Of a stretch of DNA of 64,000 bases, positions 10,491-20,285 are shown in pieces; position 1 is the stretch's first letter, and each line of letters begins with the position of its first letter. Source of the DNA: Notolepis coatsorum (taxonomy: Eukaryota; Chordata; Actinopteri; Aulopiformes; Paralepididae); the NCBI GenBank assembly GCA_963971535.1, contig OZ020585.1:157924915-157988914 (forward strand). Reading direction: 5' to 3'. A model generated the notes under the pieces. The model did not search any database, was not told where the DNA came from, and saw only the letters and a list, made by a program, of their open reading frames with translations. A program made the translations under genes and the position numbers.

Positions 10491-11225
10491 ATACCATGGA
10501 GAAGACACATGGATGTAGAGCACACACACACACACACACACACACTGTACTAGCAGTCACTTTAACATGAACACACACACACACTCATGCTGCACACGCT
10601 CACAATGTAAGGTCACTTTAAAAAAATTAAACAAGAACAGGAGTGGTTCTTGTAGAGTAAAAGCTTTTGTAAAACTCATGTACATATACCTGATATGTCT
10701 TATTCTTATTACTTGTATTATTGCACAATGTCGCATTCTCATCCTATTGGATTCTTATTATTGCATTCTTGACTTGACTTGATAGTATAGTAGTACTAGT
10801 ATAGCATAGGGACATAGAAGAATTGTATTGTTGTGTACCGGTACATGTACATTATATTTTTATTATTATTACTATTGTTTTATTGCACAATCGTAGCGGG
10901 CATGGCCAACCGCATTTCACTGTATGCCCTGGTATGTATGCAATGAATAAAAAAAAGTCACTTTAAACTAAATGGAAAGGTCACTTTAAAGGAAAGAACC
11001 GATGTGGTTCTTGTATAGTTTAGATTATTGTAGTATAGCATAATGACAGAGTTGAAACTGTATTAGCATGTCTATTTTTATCATGCACATCGTATGCCTT
11101 CTTATTACCTGTTTATGTATTTTATTATTAGTATTATTGCACAATCGATGCAGGCATGACCACCCGCATTTCACTGTATGCCCTGGTATGTATGTGACTA
11201 ATAAACCTCTTGAATTGATTTGATA
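10491..11225. repeat. Tandem duplication of a 3'-end repeat, with CA repeats
   Basis: After (CA)n at about 10520-10600, two diverged copies of a block of about 300 bp follow (about 10608-10950 and 10965-11215). Each starts GGTCACTTTAAA and ends CCGCATTTCACTGTATGCCC with an AATAAA. This is probably a LINE or SINE 3' end duplicated in tandem; family not identified. Confidence 0.55.
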
Positions 11226-12152
11226 TTGTCTGCTGATTTTCGTCCAGTTGTCACATGAAAGGTGGTAACAAAGATAATGATAATGATAATAATGAGGCTT
11301 GTGTCTATCACTCCGCTGGCCAGTTCTACCAACTATGCATTAAAATTCCCTGCGGTCAACATAATTTCTTCCTATTTTGGTTGTAATTGTGTAATGATAG
11401 ATGTATAACCTGAACACTGTACATATCTGTTTTCAGGAAACACTGGGCTATACAAAGAATATGCTGTGATGTCACATGAATGTATAAATATATGGCCATG
11501 CATTTAATCTCTCTCTTTTTTATAAAATCATTATAGCCAACATGCAATATATCCCATTGATTGGTACAATGGGACAGACATTTGTTTTATACAGCTATAA
11601 CCTGCATTCTTTAAAAATATATCATTAATCAATAAAACAGATATTGGAATACATAAATAAAGGTTTTCAATTCAATAACTGAAATATACATTATTCAGAC
11701 TAGTAGTTATATTACTACTACAATACAAAATGTTTGATTTTGTATCTGATCTGTCAGCATGGCTGTCACAGCACTTAATTATGTTAATACTATTCAGGGG
11801 AGAGGTGTGGCTGGGAGGTATTGTTTACGCCCAGCAGAATCCTGGCAAAAGGTGTCAAATCTTTAAGAGCTGTTTTCTCTGCTTAGGTCTCTGGGGAAAA
11901 AAGACTGCTACAAGATTTAAAATTAGCACATCACAATAATAACATTCTCAGATTTCAAAGTATGACACATCATTTGAAAGCTTACATTCTGTACTTTCAC
12001 AATCTGGAAAAATCTGGAAAATGAAAAAATAGACATGTAGGCTATAGCACTGGTCGCGGTCACACTTATCAGTTGAAATAGTGTTTGGTTTGGCTCCTTG
12101 GTTTTTAGTAGTTAGTAATTGTTTCTAGATTAGAAGGACAATTAGGGGCCGG
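11226..12152. other. AT-rich flank containing a dispersed repeat
   Basis: No gene is seen. About 11775-12040 is clearly homologous to 55797-56070 (shared TCTCAGATTTCAA and TATGACACATCATTTGAAAG), so it is a dispersed repeat of unknown class. The rest is AT-rich and unassigned. Confidence 0.5.
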
Positions 12153-12258
12153 TGTAAGAGCCAAAGCTATATGTGTTTAGGTTATTGTATTATATGAATG
12201 TTTAATATTGATGGGATTTAGAGAGTCATTGAACCGTCGTATTTGTCATAATAGAGCA

Positions 12259-12486
12259 TTCTAGAACATAGAACCTTCTAGAACGTTTGTGGTGATGTCA
12301 TAATAGAACTTTCTAGAACATAAAACAGTCCATAACGTTTGGGGTGACGTCATAGTAGACTTTCTAGAACGTAAAACATTCTAGAACCACATGATGACAT
12401 CATGATAGAAAGTTATGGAACCTTCGTGATGTCACTGTATGATGTCATAACCGAAACATTCTAGAACCTTTGGGTCTCTATATAAG
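12259..12486 (+). promoter_or_regulatory. LTR promoter: heat-shock-type elements, CRE, TATA box
   Basis: TTCTAGAA occurs six times (12259, 12276, 12311, 12362, 12379, 12459). At 12271-12283 the order GAA-nn-TTC-nn-GAA forms a contiguous three-unit heat-shock element. A perfect CRE octamer TGACGTCA is at 12345-12352, and TGATGTCA/TGACATCA variants flank it. CTATATAAG at 12478-12486 is a good TATA box, predicting a start near 12510. Regulation by HSF1 or CREB/ATF is inferred from motif matches only. Confidence 0.65.
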
Positions 12487-12534
12487 CGGGTGTTTCCTCA
12501 GAACGGGTCTTTTTGCGGGACTGAATAGCAGCTA

Positions 12535-12681
12535 ATGGATGGACTCAACCATGTACTGAAGCCAGAAGCCAACAAGTGGATTTACGGCTTTCACATTACG
12601 AAGGAATTTTCATGTGTCGAGTCGGCGGTGATTTTGGAGACTGGGAAAATACAGTTTTCTTACCTTGTAGTATACGTGTAG
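12535..12681 (+). CDS. 48-codon ORF inside the LTR, downstream of the TATA box
   Basis: ATG at 12535 begins an uninterrupted 48-codon frame ending TAG at 12679-12681, with residues such as LKPEANKWIYGFHITKEF. It would be the first ORF on an LTR transcript starting near 12510, hence an upstream ORF for the gag-makorin message. The second LTR copy (from 19508) keeps the same frame with one early residue change. The family is not recognised. It may be a genuine microprotein, a translational-control uORF, or chance. Confidence 0.4.
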   Translation: MDGLNHVLKPEANKWIYGFHITKEFSCVESAVILETGKIQFSYLVVYV

Positions 12682-12988
12682 CTTGTATTAGTACTTGTAG
12701 CTAGTAGGAGCCACTTGTAGTAGTATTTGTAGTAGGAATATTTAGGAAAGTAGATTTAGGACCACTTCTGTAAAGAGAGACTTTGCAAATAAACCATTTG
12801 GATATCTTTACTTTGCACTGGAGCGGCTGTGGACATTGCTTTTCTTTATCAACGACGGACTACTCACAAGTAAGTTATTTGACCAGTGGAGTGGATCGTC
12901 GGCCCTCACAATAGTAAGAAAACTCTGTTCCAGGAGGAAAAGGGATCAACACAAACTACTGGAGCGCTGAAAGAAGGATAACAACAAA

Positions 12989-15055
12989 ATGTCGAAACTT
13001 AAGAAGGGTGAGAAGACACAAAAGGTCCAGGAGGAAAAGGTCCGTAATGCCATTAATAAAAGGACGTCTACGTTAGGTCATCTAACTGGTCACATGAAGA
13101 AGATGAATCAATTAATGGATGCGGACGACGACGGTAATTTGGAAGGTGTACAGACAGGATTGGTAGAATTCAACAGTCTGCTCGGAGAGTTCTGTGAGCT
13201 TAATACCGCAGTCCAGGCGGCAATAAGCAAAAACATAAGCAAGACATCAAAAGAGGAGAGGAAGAACGATCAGGATGAATGGTTCACGCCGAAGGCTGAC
13301 ACATTTTACAACTTCACAGAAAAGGCTGGTGTATGGATGGAGGAGGTGCATAAGCGTACAGCGGAGTCTAGGAAGCACCAAGATGAGATCAAGCCTGAAG
13401 ACAGTGCATCCGGCATCGTAGAGGGGAAAAGGTCTAGAGCACCATCCACTACCTTTTCCAGAACATCATCAGCAGGCGTGCGTCTGAAAATTGACTTAGA
13501 GAGGGCAGAGTTGCTAGCCCAGGCTTCCGCTCTAAAACAAAAACGACAACTCGAGGAACAGGAGGCTCTGCTCTTGGCTAATGAGGTTAAGCTAAGAGCA
13601 GAGAGAAGAGCAGAGAGAGAGGAGTTACAGGTCCGGACTGCTTTAGCTGCCTTGGAGGCTAAGTGCAAAGTACTGGCAGAGTACGAGGGCCAGCCAGCCG
13701 CATCCAGAGTGTCCCGTAGGGATGGAATGGACTCGTACATAGATAAAAGGATTTCCGTCGTAGCACCAGCTCACGGGCAGGCTAGGCCTGCTCTCGAGGC
13801 CGTAGCAGAAAAGGAAGAACCTGTTTACAGTAGCAGCTCCAGAGCACCTGGCGGTGCTATGCAGAAAGAACAAGAGTCTAAGCAACAAGAGACCCAACGA
13901 GCCAGGGTGGATTTCCCAGTGAGGCAGCAATGCCATGCTACGCTGCCCCCTCAACAGACGGGGAATTTTGGAAATGGATACATCATCTCAATGGCGTATA
14001 TAGACAAGGCGCTGGACTGGCTCCGCTCCTTTGGCTCCTGGCTCCGCTATCTCACTGGATGCCTCAACGCCAAGTTCAGCGACCATGCCGAATTTGTCAA
14101 CCTACAAGCCCAGGAAGCCCTACACCCTCTCTTCGGCAATATCACAGATGGAAACAAGAGCCAAGCTAAGGCTCACAAAGATGAGAAGACATACAGAAAG
14201 AGCGGCGCTCAAGGAAGCTTCACAACAGCTGCTACAGCAGTCAAGAACCCGGCAGAGACTAAAGCAAGGACCAAGGGGGATACACTCTGTGCCTTCTTCA
14301 ACCCTTGCCTCTTCTGCCAAGGAGAACATGCCATTGAGCAATGCAAAAAGATGAAGAAGTCTCTTCACAAGGATAAGATAGATTTTCTCTGGAGTAACGG
14401 CCTATGTTTCAGCTGTCTGAAACAGGGTCACCCGAGCAACGCCTGCCTAGAAAAGATGAGCTGCCAAGTCTGCAAGCTTACCCACCCTACAGTTCTACAT
14501 ATTAAGAAGAATGCCGCCTATGATGAAGCAAGGCACAGAGGCTTTCAGGCGTGCATCGAGTCTCACAAGAAGGACATGGAGATCTCGGTTGCCATCCAGC
14601 GCAGCAAGGACATGATGTGTGGCGTGTGCATGGAGGTGGTGTTTGAGAAGACCCACCCCAGCAAGCGCCGCTTCGGCATCCTGTCCAACTGCAGCCACTG
14701 CTACTGCCTGAAGTGCATCCGCAAGTGGCGGAGCAGCAAGCAGTTCGAGAGAAAGATCACCATGTCTTGCCCAAAGTGTCGAATCACGTCCAACTTTGTG
14801 ATCCCGAGCGAGTACTGGGTGGAAGACAAGGAGGACAAGCAGAAGCTAATTCAGAAATACAAAGACGGCATGGGGAAACAACCGTGTCGATATTTCGACG
14901 AGGGTCACGGGACCTGCCCGTTCGGCTCCAACTGCTTCTACAAGCATGCCTTCCCCGACGGGCGCATAGAGGAGCCCCAGCCCCAGCGGAGGCAGGTGGG
15001 GTCCAGCGGGGCCTTTTGCATCTTCGACCAGACTGACCGAACGGATGGACTCTGA
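12989..15055 (+). CDS. Chimeric Gag-makorin protein (BEL/Pao Gag fused to MKRN1-like RING E3)
   Basis: One 688-codon frame with no stop. Residues 1 to about 508 are BEL/Pao-like Gag: a charged N-terminus, a long coiled coil (about 165-235), a short remnant of the central Gag domain ([14 protein letters not shown]), then [14 protein letters not shown] (C473, C476, H481, C486, a CCHC knuckle) and a second Cys/His cluster ending HPTVLH (492-504). From about 509 the sequence is makorin, closest to MKRN1: the ESHKKDME Cys-His linker, a complete C3HC4 RING (C544-C547 to C594-C597), [10 protein letters not shown], and a C-x9-C-x5-C-x3-H zinc finger (C633, C643, C649, H653). The N-terminal makorin fingers and C-terminal tail are absent. 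Codons become GC-rich at about 14515, marking the join, and there are no introns in the makorin part, implying a cDNA source. Makorins are RNA-binding ubiquitin ligases; ligase activity of the fusion is inference. The last two bases of the Leu codon abut an inserted LINE, which supplies the TGA. Confidence 0.85.
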   Translation: MSKLKKGEKTQKVQEEKVRNAINKRTSTLGHLTGHMKKMNQLMDADDDGNLEGVQTGLVEFNSLLGEFCELNTAVQAAISKNISKTSKEERKNDQDEWFTPKADTFYNFTEKAGVWMEEVHKRTAESRKHQDEIKPEDSASGIVEGKRSRAPSTTFSRTSSAGVRLKIDLERAELLAQASALKQKRQLEEQEALLLANEVKLRAERRAEREELQVRTALAALEAKCKVLAEYEGQPAASRVSRRDGMDSYIDKRISVVAPAHGQARPALEAVAEKEEPVYSSSSRAPGGAMQKEQESKQQETQRARVDFPVRQQCHATLPPQQTGNFGNGYIISMAYIDKALDWLRSFGSWLRYLTGCLNAKFSDHAEFVNLQAQEALHPLFGNITDGNKSQAKAHKDEKTYRKSGAQGSFTTAATAVKNPAETKARTKGDTLCAFFNPCLFCQGEHAIEQCKKMKKSLHKDKIDFLWSNGLCFSCLKQGHPSNACLEKMSCQVCKLTHPTVLHIKKNAAYDEARHRGFQACIESHKKDMEISVAIQRSKDMMCGVCMEVVFEKTHPSKRRFGILSNCSHCYCLKCIRKWRSSKQFERKITMSCPKCRITSNFVIPSEYWVEDKEDKQKLIQKYKDGMGKQPCRYFDEGHGTCPFGSNCFYKHAFPDGRIEEPQPQRRQVGSSGAFCIFDQTDRTDGL

Positions 15056-15106
15056 AGATGAATGAATGAATTATTTTATTTTGAATGTTTACAAATAAAA
15101 AAACAA

Positions 15107-15590
15107 GGGGCGGTCAGGTGGCGTAGCGGAGATTGCGTTCGTCACCAAACGCCGGAGACGCTGGATTCGCCTGTTCGAATCCAGCTCACAGCTCCGGCGT
15201 TGTCACCAGCTTGACTGGCCGTTCACACTAATACAATTGGCTGTATTAGAGGGTGGGAAAGCTGGCGGGGTGGGTCCGGGTCGTTGTAAACAGCGACTCC
15301 TACAGTTCGGTCGGGGCGCCTGCTCAGCGCAGATAGGATCTAAGGGGGGTAGTGTGATCCTTCCACACGTTACACCCTCTCAGTGAGAGTCAGCGCTGCC
15401 AGGTGAAAAGAAGCGGTTGATTGGCTAGACGTGTGTCGGAGGAAGCACGTGGTAGCCTCCACTCTCCCAGACCGACTGTGGGGGGTATGTGCGCAGCGAC
15501 CAGGGAGGGGATTGGGAATTGGCATAACGACTAACATTGGGATGGGAGAAAATCGGAGGAAAAAGGAGGGGGGAAAAGACAAATAAAAAA
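15107..15590 (+). mobile_element. tRNA-derived SINE with 14-bp TSD
   Basis: A 484-bp insert in the LINE 3' UTR, flanked by perfect 14-bp repeats AAATAAAAAAACAA (15093-15106 and 15591-15604). The head has Pol III box A (TGGCGTAGCGG, 15119) and box B (GTTCGAATCC, 15173). The body is unrelated to tRNA and the 3' end is A-rich. It is a SINE, not a tRNA gene; family not named. Confidence 0.85.
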
Positions 15591-15949
15591 AAATAAAAAA
15601 ACAAACATAATTTTTCGAACATTTTCACAAATAAACAAACGAAAAGGATAGGTTTGAAGCCGAAGGCTTATAGAGCAACCTACCCCTAATTCAAAAAAAC
15701 AAATTCAAAAAAAGTTAGTTTTCAAAATATAACAAAAATAAAGCAACAATCAAAAATCAACAAAAAACGATCCAGAAAAGAACAAAAAAAGTTAAAGTTT
15801 GCAAGATAAAACAAACAAACAAAAAAACAACAATCAACAAAAAAAAACATTCCTGAAAAGAACATAAGCCAACATAGGAAAAATCTAAAATTCATCTGCA
15901 ATACCAGAGTTTCATGGTAGAAAAAAAATGTATAAAAAAAGATTGTAGG

Positions 15950-18307
15950 TTAAATTGTACTATAAGATTCTAGAACCCTGTTTTTAAACATCTTTTTCAA
16001 CTTAAAAATACTCCTGCTGTTTTTTATTTCATCCGGTATATTGTTCCAGAGTTTCACTCCTTTAACTGACACAGACATACTTTTAAGTGTGGTTCGAGCT
16101 CTAGGCTGTTTCAAATTGAGTGTTCTTCTTAAATTATACGTCACCTCTCGTTCTTTAAACAACATTTGTAAGTTACATGTTGATGACTTCTAGCTTTAAA
16201 AACTATCTCTGCTGTTTTAAGGTCAACTAAGTCGAGGAACTTTAATGCCCTTAGTTAAAAAAACAGTGTGTTTGTAGGATGGAGATAACTAACATTGTTC
16301 ACAGCCCTTATTGCCTTTTTCTGTAAGATGAAAATAGGATTCAGATTAGTTTTGTATGTGTTTCCCCAAGTTTCTATACAGTAAGTTAGATATGGTAATA
16401 AAAGAGTACAATAAATTGTGTATAATGATTTCAAATTTAATATGTGTCTGGTTTTTCTTAAGATACCCAAGCTACTCGCTGTTTTTTTCTTTACATAGTT
16501 AATATGAGTTTTCCAGCTGAGGTTTTGGTCTATCACGACCCCTAAAAAAGTATATTCATTTACTCTTTCAAGATGAACATTATCTATGCATATCTCTACT
16601 TGAGTATCCGGATGTATTTTTTTTTAAAGAAACAGGCCTATAATTTGTAAAAAAAATAAAAAAATCTCCTGCTTTATGTATTGGAATTACTTTGGCTGTT
16701 TTCATTTCAGTTGGAAAGGTCCCCATCCTAAAAGATAGATTACATATGAAAGTAATTGGATCTACAATTTCTTTGATTCATTTTTTAATAAGAGACATGT
16801 CTAACCCATTCACATCTGTAGATGTTTTATTCTTGAGATTGTTTACAATAGCAATTATTTCCATATTAGATACGTCATACAAAAAGATTGTGGATGGATT
16901 TCTATCAATGTATTGTTCTTCAATAGCTCCCCCTTGTGGAGGCTTGATCTTCCTTGCAAGATCTGGGCCAACATTTACAAACAAATTATTAAACTCCTCC
17001 ACTACCTCATGCATGTTGGTTATTTCCGTTCCATTTACAGAAAAATTATCAATATAGCCTGGTTTGTTATTTGATTTTCCAATTATTGTGTTTATAATTT
17101 TCCATGTTCCTTTAATATCATTTTTATTAATTTCTAGTAAGTTATTATAATAATCCTTCTTACGTTTTCTTATAGTATCTATTAATTTATTTTTATATAT
17201 TTTATATTTGATTTATTTCTGTTTAGTTCTATGCTTGATGACATCTCTATAAAGAGTATTCTTCTTTTTACAGGCATTTGAAATTCCTTTTGTTATCCAT
17301 GGTTTATCTGGCTTCCTATTGTCGGCTACTTTGCTGCACAATAGGACAGAAACGATCATATAAAGTCATGAATGTATTCAGAAAGCAGCCATATGCTGAG
17401 TCCACATCAGTTGCTTCAAACACCTCAACCCATTGCTGGATAGCCAGTTCCATTTTGAGTGCCCCTATTGAGTCCTCTGAAAGGTGCCTTTTATTACACA
17501 TTTTCTGAGATTCCCTCTTTGGCTGATTATTATCTTCTATTATTACAAAAACTGGTAAGTGATCTGTTATATCATTTGTCAGCAGTCCGCACACAATTCT
17601 ATTATTTATAACATTAGTGAAAATGTTATCGATCAAAGTAGCAGAATGAGAGGTTATTCTGCTAGGCTTATTAATTATCGGGAAGAGGCCTAGGCTATGC
17701 ATGGTTGATGTAAAATTATCTATATTTGTTTTTTTGTCTGGGTTTAAAAGATTGATATTAAAGTCGCCACAAATGAATGTAACCTTTTGCTCTATGTTAG
17801 TAAGTAGCTCTTCCATCTTTTCTCTGAAATTCTCAATGCTTGAATTAGGCGCTCTATACACACAGCTAACCAAGATGTTTTTCTGCTTTTCCCTTTCAAT
17901 CTCCACTGTAATGTACTCACAGAGGTCTTCAATAGCAGCACTCATGTGGTCAATAACCTTATACTTTAGTTTTTTTATCAATGAATAAAGCAGTCCCTCC
18001 TCCCCCTTTGTGGATTCTGTTTATACATCTAAAATCATACCCATCCAACTCAAAACACTCTTCTTTCTCTTGGGCAATCCAGGTATCAGAAATTGCTACT
18101 AAACTAAACTGTAGAAAATTGGCTCAGATAGTCTTTGATGTGTGAAAATTGTTTGTACATACTCCTGATGTTAAAGTGTATGATTGAAAATCGATTTGCA
18201 TGATCTACTTCACCATTTACTTGCTCTTCTGTATAGTAGTCACACACTATATCAATATTATTAAAGAGGTTGACCTCAGGGTCAATGTCTACATTGAAAT
18301 CATGCAT
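15950..18307 (-). pseudogene. LINE ORF2 (endonuclease-reverse transcriptase) with RT core deleted
   Basis: On minus, ORF2 opens at 18307 and reaches the first endonuclease motif (FSIIHFNIRSM), then frameshifts. The rest of the APE-type endonuclease (17981-17316) keeps CGDFNINLL and the TDHLPVF motif in place of the usual SDH. RT N-terminal sequence follows (17014-16778) to TNYRPVSL at about 16640. The text then jumps straight to YTFLGVVIDQNLSWK (about 16540), so the RT palm with its catalytic aspartates is missing. The C-terminus (WNNIPDEIKNSRSIF) ends at 15950. Confidence 0.8.
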
Positions 18308-18700
18308 AAAGAGAGGTTAAATCATCAACAAAACAAATCCTAGCACAATAATAGCCTATAATAATCATAATAATAACCATTAATCCTAATAATAAATCCT
18401 TATCATCCTCAGACAATTTGCTTAACGCAGTCCAATTTCTCATGCAGTGACTATTTACAGACCCAAAAAAGTATGGCAAATAATTTATCAAAAATGGGAA
18501 CAAAGCAGAGCCTATGACACACGTGAGTTTGATATCAGCATGTGGAAAGAATAATATTTCATAATCAGCCCTTTGTCTAAGCATTAGTCTTGCAAGACCC
18601 AAAAAAGCCAACATAGGACTAGAGTTCATGCAGCAGTGAGCTATGCAGAAATATTTGACCCAGAAGGCAGTCCAAAACACCGTCAAAACAGAGAACACAG

Positions 18701-19411
18701 TCATTTATAAGGGTCAAGGTCTTTTAGCTCTCTTATCATGATTACCTTCTCTGTGTCAGGTGTATCGCCCTTCAACTTAATGAGCACTTTGCAGTCTCTG
18801 GTCCACGTTGCTTTAATCTTGTTGTTTTTTCTCATCAGACGTGCTTCTCTGGCAATCTCGGCATTCTTTGCTGTTAGGTGTTCATTTATATAAACGTTGG
18901 TTCCCTTCAGCTTTTTCCCTTGCATTAGCAGCTCCGTCTTATGTTTGCGGTTTACAAACCGAATAATGATTGCAGGTTTGGCCTCTCGATCTCTTCTCGG
19001 AAGAATGTGACAAGCAGAAATGTTGTTCTTGTCAAGGTGGATGTCCTTGCTTCTCAGGAAGGTAGCGACTTGCATCTCCAGCGATTGTTGGTCTTCATGG
19101 CGAGGCTCCTCACCTCCCATTGCTGAAAGTGCTGCTGCATACGACCTCGGCTTCACCTCCATTCCACTTATGATTACATCGTCCTTTCTTGTGAAAAGCT
19201 CCAGTTCCTGGACTCTCCGTTCCAGCTTCTCCAGATTGTTCACTTTCGATTCCAGCTTCTTTATTTTCTCCTCTCTTTCCTCCAGCATATTCCTGAGTTC
19301 CTTAACTTCGGTCAAGAGGTTCACAAGTTCAGTTTGTTTTTTCGCTACTTCTCTCACCTCTCGCGCCAAGCTCTCCAATGTTTTGCTCATTTCTTTAATG
19401 TTATTTTCCAT
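18701..19411 (-). CDS. LINE ORF1 protein (coiled coil plus RRM-like)
   Basis: An intact 236-codon ORF. Residues about 1-75 form a heptad-patterned coiled coil (KELRNMLEEREEKIKKLESKV). A middle region with DDVIISGMEV and an RRM-like fold (AIIIRFVNRKHK) and a basic C-terminal domain (INEHLTAKNAEIAREAR) follow, the layout of trimeric ORF1 RNA chaperones. The neighbouring ORF2 is dead, so any ORF1 product could only act in trans. Exact LINE clade is uncertain. Confidence 0.75.
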   Translation of the reverse strand: MENNIKEMSKTLESLAREVREVAKKQTELVNLLTEVKELRNMLEEREEKIKKLESKVNNLEKLERRVQELELFTRKDDVIISGMEVKPRSYAAALSAMGGEEPRHEDQQSLEMQVATFLRSKDIHLDKNNISACHILPRRDREAKPAIIIRFVNRKHKTELLMQGKKLKGTNVYINEHLTAKNAEIAREARLMRKNNKIKATWTRDCKVLIKLKGDTPDTEKVIMIRELKDLDPYK

Positions 19412-19507
19412 CTTGCCTTCTGTAGTTAAGATTGCTTTCGTAGGTTGAATTTTAGTCAGTCAAAGATCAATTGTTTGAGAGCAGCATGCTTCCACAACCA
19501 GTTGCCA

Positions 19508-20285
19508 GACTCAACCATGGACTGAAGCCAGAAGCCAACAAGTGGATTTACGGCTTTCACATTACGAAGGAATTTTCATGTGTCGAGTCGGCGGTGATTT
19601 TGGAGACTGGGAAAATACAGTTTTCTTACCTTGTAGTAGTACTTGTAGCTTGAATGAATGACTTTATTTGACAATATAAAAAATAAACATGTGACAGTCA
19701 GGATATACTGCCAAGGATGAAACACAAATATATATATACAAATATTTCCATTGTGGTCCTTGTAGGGGGGTAGGAGAGTGTGATGCTTAGACATGCATCA
19801 TACAAAACATGACATCACAACACATCACATATACCATTTAACATTTATATACATAACAGACTCATACAACATGCAAGGGTGCCTTAAGCTAAGTGTCTAG
19901 GTTAAGTATAGTCCCTTTTGAGCCATGTCTTCAGGCTGGACTTGAATCTAACGGCATTGTCTACGATTTTCAGGTCACTGGGCAGACTGTTCCAATAGAC
20001 AGCTGCTGAATACAGAAATGACTCCTTCCCCATAATACAGCTTGTATTAGTACTTGTAGCTAGTAGGAGCCACTTGTAGTAGTATTTGTAGTAGTGACAG
20101 GAATATTTAGGAAAGTAGATTTAGGACCACTTCTGTAAAGAGAGACTTTGCAAATAAACCATTTGGATATCTTTACTTTGCACTGGAGCGGCTGTGGACA
20201 TTGCTTTTCTTTATCAATGGACGTACTACTCATGAGTAAGTAATTTGACCAGTGGAGTGGATTGTCGGCCCTCACATTAGTAAGG
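19508..20285 (+). mobile_element. 3' LTR fragment of the BEL/Pao-type element
   Basis: Matches the 5' LTR from its GGATGGACTC (12537) onward. The first ten bases lie at 15043-15052, fused in frame to the end of the makorin segment; the rest resumes at 19508 after the LINE. The upstream 385 bp with heat-shock, CRE and TATA motifs are absent. A 386-bp LINE fragment interrupts it at 19653. It keeps the internal splice-donor-like GAGTAAGTAA. Confidence 0.7.
19653..20038 (-). mobile_element. Short LINE 3' end inserted in the 3' LTR
   Basis: Flanked by AGCTTG (19647-19652 and 20039-20044). On minus it encodes the end of an L2/CR1-like RT (a WNSLPSDLK-type motif) and ends in an ATTCATTC tail. It is 5'-truncated, as usual for LINE insertions. 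Confidence 0.7.

Larger units (their letters stand above)
12153..12910 (+). mobile_element. 5' LTR of the BEL/Pao-type element carrying gag-makorin
   Basis: Starts TGTAAGAGCC and ends GCCCTCACA. The section from 12543 is repeated, with few changes, at 19508-19646 and 20045-20283, so it is a true terminal repeat. The exact ends are uncertain: about 13 bp past CTCACA is also similar between copies. Within the LTR lie stress-type promoter motifs, a TATA box, a 48-codon ORF and a consensus splice donor (AA|GTAAGT at about 12869). An AATAAA at about 12788 could serve as poly(A) signal. Confidence 0.75.
15053..19507 (-). mobile_element. Nearly full-length L2/CR1-like LINE, antisense insertion
   Basis: The 3' tail (ATTCATTCATTCA on minus) lies at 15053 directly after the chimeric ORF. 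The 5' end is near 19507, about 96 bp before the ORF1 start. The 5-bp repeat GACTC flanks it (15048-15052 and 19508-19512). Order on minus: short 5' UTR, ORF1 (19411-18701), ORF2 relics (18307-15950), 3' UTR interrupted by a SINE. It splits a 3' LTR fragment of the BEL-type element. Confidence 0.75.

Noticed and set aside
14495-14698. Minus ORF over the makorin part
   Set aside because: Antisense shadow of the GC-rich makorin codons.
15119-15182. Possible tRNA gene (box A and box B)
   Set aside because: It is the head of a 484-bp SINE with a 14-bp target duplication; no cloverleaf is completed.
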